A DNA stretch of 6,032 nt, taken from the NCBI GenBank assembly GCA_910585135.1, contig CAJUEB010000141.1:1-6032 (forward strand), in the 5' to 3' direction. A model generated the notes under the pieces. The model was not told the DNA's origin, searched no databases, and saw only the letters and a list, made by a program, of their open reading frames with translations. Position 1 is the first letter of the stretch. Each line of letters begins with the position of its first letter. The translations under genes and the position numbers were made by a program. This document shows positions 4,304 through 6,032 of the stretch, one piece after another. Source of the stretch: an uncultured Eubacteriales bacterium (lineage in GTDB: Bacteria > Bacillota > Clostridia > Peptostreptococcales > Anaerovoracaceae).

Positions 4304-6032
4304 TCATTTCCCCATTGTTTCCCTTGATTGCTCTCTTTCAATGCCTTTTTTTCCTTCATCCGCCATCTGAAACAAATATCCCCTGCCATGGGCTATCATA
4401 TTAAATTCAAAGGTCAGGTAATCCGCCATGGTCTTCTTCAAATCTTCGTCTGCCGGAATCGCATCATTAAAATAATAAAAAGCATGCAGCCATTCGTCGC
4501 CCGGTTTAATCGGCGTCTTCACCATGAAGCTGTTATCGGCAGGCCGATCGTGATGCCAGCAATCGAGCAAATGAATCCTTTTATCCTTTGCCTGCTCCGT
4601 CTCTACAAGACCAACGTGCTTGTTCACCGCAAAGCCATCATCTTCAAAATTGATAAACTTGCAATACTTCCCGGCAGGATGCGGCGCATGGGCGCGGAAA
4701 ACCGCAATGCACGGGTTCGTCCCAATCCGGTAAAATGTATTCGGGTTTAACGTAATGACCCCTTCAAGCGTATGCTCCTTCAAAATTGCTTCCTTCATCC
4801 TCCTGTCATTTCCGGTTTTCCCGATCATACAAGACTGTGGCACGATCACCACAGCAAGCCCGTTATCCGCCATGCCGTCGAGCAAATGCCGGATAAAATG
4901 CAGCTCCGACAAATGCGCCGTGGACTTGCCCTTTGCCTGGGAATATGGAGGATTCATAAACCCCGTCGTATACCCGATTTTTCGCAGCTGGGCAACGGGC
5001 GTTTGCAAAAAATCCTCACATTCAATATGATCGATCCCCGCATTTCGCAGCAGCATATTCGTGCAGGTAACAGTATACATATCCTCCCGGATTTCCATCC
5101 CATAAATTTGTTTTTCCCGCACCCGCTTTTTCTGCTTTTCATCCTCGGCCAGCCCTTGCAGCTCTGTCATCGCCGCAATGAGAAAACCACCCGTCCCACA
5201 ACAAGGATCAAAAACCACATCGGCGGCATTCAGCCCCACCAGTCCGCAAAACAGCTCTGTAATATGGCGCGGCGTCAGCACAACGCCCAGCGACTGCCCA
5301 TCCCCGCCACCGTAACGGATGAATTCACTGTAAAACCGCCCCAATACGTCCTCTTGGGAATTGACAAAAACAGGCTTCAAAATATTCTGCTTCAAATATT
5401 CTGCAAAATACCGAAGCGGCGTCTTTCCAAGGTGCTTTCTGTCAGCATCCGCCAGCCTGTCATCCCTCCGGTTCAAAATCGGACGATCCTTGATAATCGT
5501 AAACTGGTTTAAAATACGTTCCCGCTTCGAATCCTCATCGATCTTTCGCCGGTTCAAATATGCGGAAAGCGTCGCATATATCTGCGCCCCGTCGGTTTGA
5601 ATTTCATCCCCCATCAAAGAATCCATGCGGAAAGTCGGATCGCTCAAAGCCAGCAAAATAGCGGAAACCACCAGCGGCTTTTCCGAATCCCTAAGCTGCC
5701 CGTAATTTCTGAGGCTTTCATGAAGCACTGACGCGCTTTTCAAAATCTGCTCCAGCTCGACCGCCTCCTGCGGCGTTTCACCCCGAAGTTTTTCCCGAAA
5801 ATAGCGCTGAATGCGTTCCTGCGAAAAATTCCTGAAACTTTCTTCAAGCGGCATGAGCTGATACCCGTCTTCATTCACATAAATCGGCCTGATCTTATGA
5901 TGGCGTTCATCTCCCGTGCAGCCAAAAGCGAAAACCTCCTTAAAAGACGTTTTTTCTACGATAATCTGCGCATAGTGCAACGCGCCATTTTCCGCATAGC
6001 CAGTGACAGCCTTCGTCTCCATGCAAAGCACA
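4304..6032 (-). CDS. hsdM: Type I-like N-6 adenine DNA methyltransferase (M) subunit with N-terminal nuclease-like segment; 5' end outside window
   Basis: 575 codons are visible and the frame stays open at the window edge, so the true N-terminus is missing. The enzyme would transfer a methyl group from S-adenosylmethionine to adenine N6 at the site chosen by the S subunit. Seen, numbering from codon 6031: LTPRHITEL (252-260), typical of HsdM; the SAM-binding motif DPCCGTGGFL (275-284); GMEIREDMY (311-319); and the catalytic motif NPPY (360-363, bases 4954-4943). The C-terminus ends in the usual HGRGYLF (548-554) plus a short charged tail. Residues 1-52 (YAENGALHYAQ, EVFAFGCTG, HHKIRPIYV) resemble the end of an HsdR_N-type PD-(D/E)XK domain fused ahead of the methyltransferase in some M proteins; the catalytic residues would lie beyond 6032. 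The S gene follows after a 400-base gap. Methyltransferase assignment is firm; fused cleavage is inference. Confidence 0.93.
   Translation of the reverse strand, partial: VLCMETKAVTGYAENGALHYAQIIVEKTSFKEVFAFGCTGDERHHKIRPIYVNEDGYQLMPLEESFRNFSQERIQRYFREKLRGETPQEAVELEQILKSASVLHESLRNYGQLRDSEKPLVVSAILLALSDPTFRMDSLMGDEIQTDGAQIYATLSAYLNRRKIDEDSKRERILNQFTIIKDRPILNRRDDRLADADRKHLGKTPLRYFAEYLKQNILKPVFVNSQEDVLGRFYSEFIRYGGGDGQSLGVVLTPRHITELFCGLVGLNAADVVFDPCCGTGGFLIAAMTELQGLAEDEKQKKRVREKQIYGMEIREDMYTVTCTNMLLRNAGIDHIECEDFLQTPVAQLRKIGYTTGFMNPPYSQAKGKSTAHLSELHFIRHLLDGMADNGLAVVIVPQSCMIGKTGNDRRMKEAILKEHTLEGVITLNPNTFYRIGTNPCIAVFRAHAPHPAGKYCKFINFEDDGFAVNKHVGLVETEQAKDKRIHLLDCWHHDRPADNSFMVKTPIKPGDEWLHAFYYFNDAIPADEDLKKTMADYLTFEFNMIAHGRGYLFQMADEGKKGIEREQSRETMGK

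Noticed and set aside
4772..5512. 246-codon plus-strand frame opposite the methyltransferase gene
   Set aside because: Antisense shadow of a gene with complete methyltransferase motifs on the minus strand; no ribosome binding site or domain.

Overview
The window looks like a low-to-mid GC Bacillota genome, most likely class Clostridia. The grounds are strong AAGGAGG-type ribosome binding sites, AT-rich promoters with TATACT -10 boxes, and the sequence character of SecA and the CorC/HlyC-type protein. This placement rests on sequence style only. All five recognisable genes are on the minus strand, so reading order runs from high to low coordinates.

Layout in transcription order: (1) 6032-4304, a type I-like N-6 adenine DNA methyltransferase subunit (M). 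Its 5' end lies outside the window, and its N-terminus carries what looks like the tail of a fused nuclease-type domain. (2) 4303-3904, a 400-base G/C-rich gap with imperfect direct repeats and no convincing gene. (3) 3903-3163, a half-size specificity (S) subunit with one target-recognition domain and an unusual Gly/Asp-rich tail. (4) 3056-2637, a small Nudix hydrolase with its own promoter, which starts inside the last codons of the S gene. (5) 2636-1854, a 783-base intergenic region with a cluster of related palindromic repeats and, at its downstream end, the promoter of the next operon. (6) 1853-507, a CNNM/CorC-type membrane protein (DUF21, CBS pair, CorC_HlyC). (7) 568-1, the N-terminal third or less of SecA, whose start lies inside the 3' end of the preceding gene.

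Functionally there are two blocks. The M and S genes form a restriction-modification locus: S would choose the DNA target, M would methylate adenine there, and the partly visible N-terminal domain may supply cleavage. The CorC-type gene and secA form a housekeeping envelope operon (transport or ion homeostasis, and protein export) joined by a 62-base gene overlap. The Nudix gene sits between the blocks as an independent unit, and the repeat cluster marks the boundary. No tRNA, rRNA, CRISPR array, transposase or integrase was seen.
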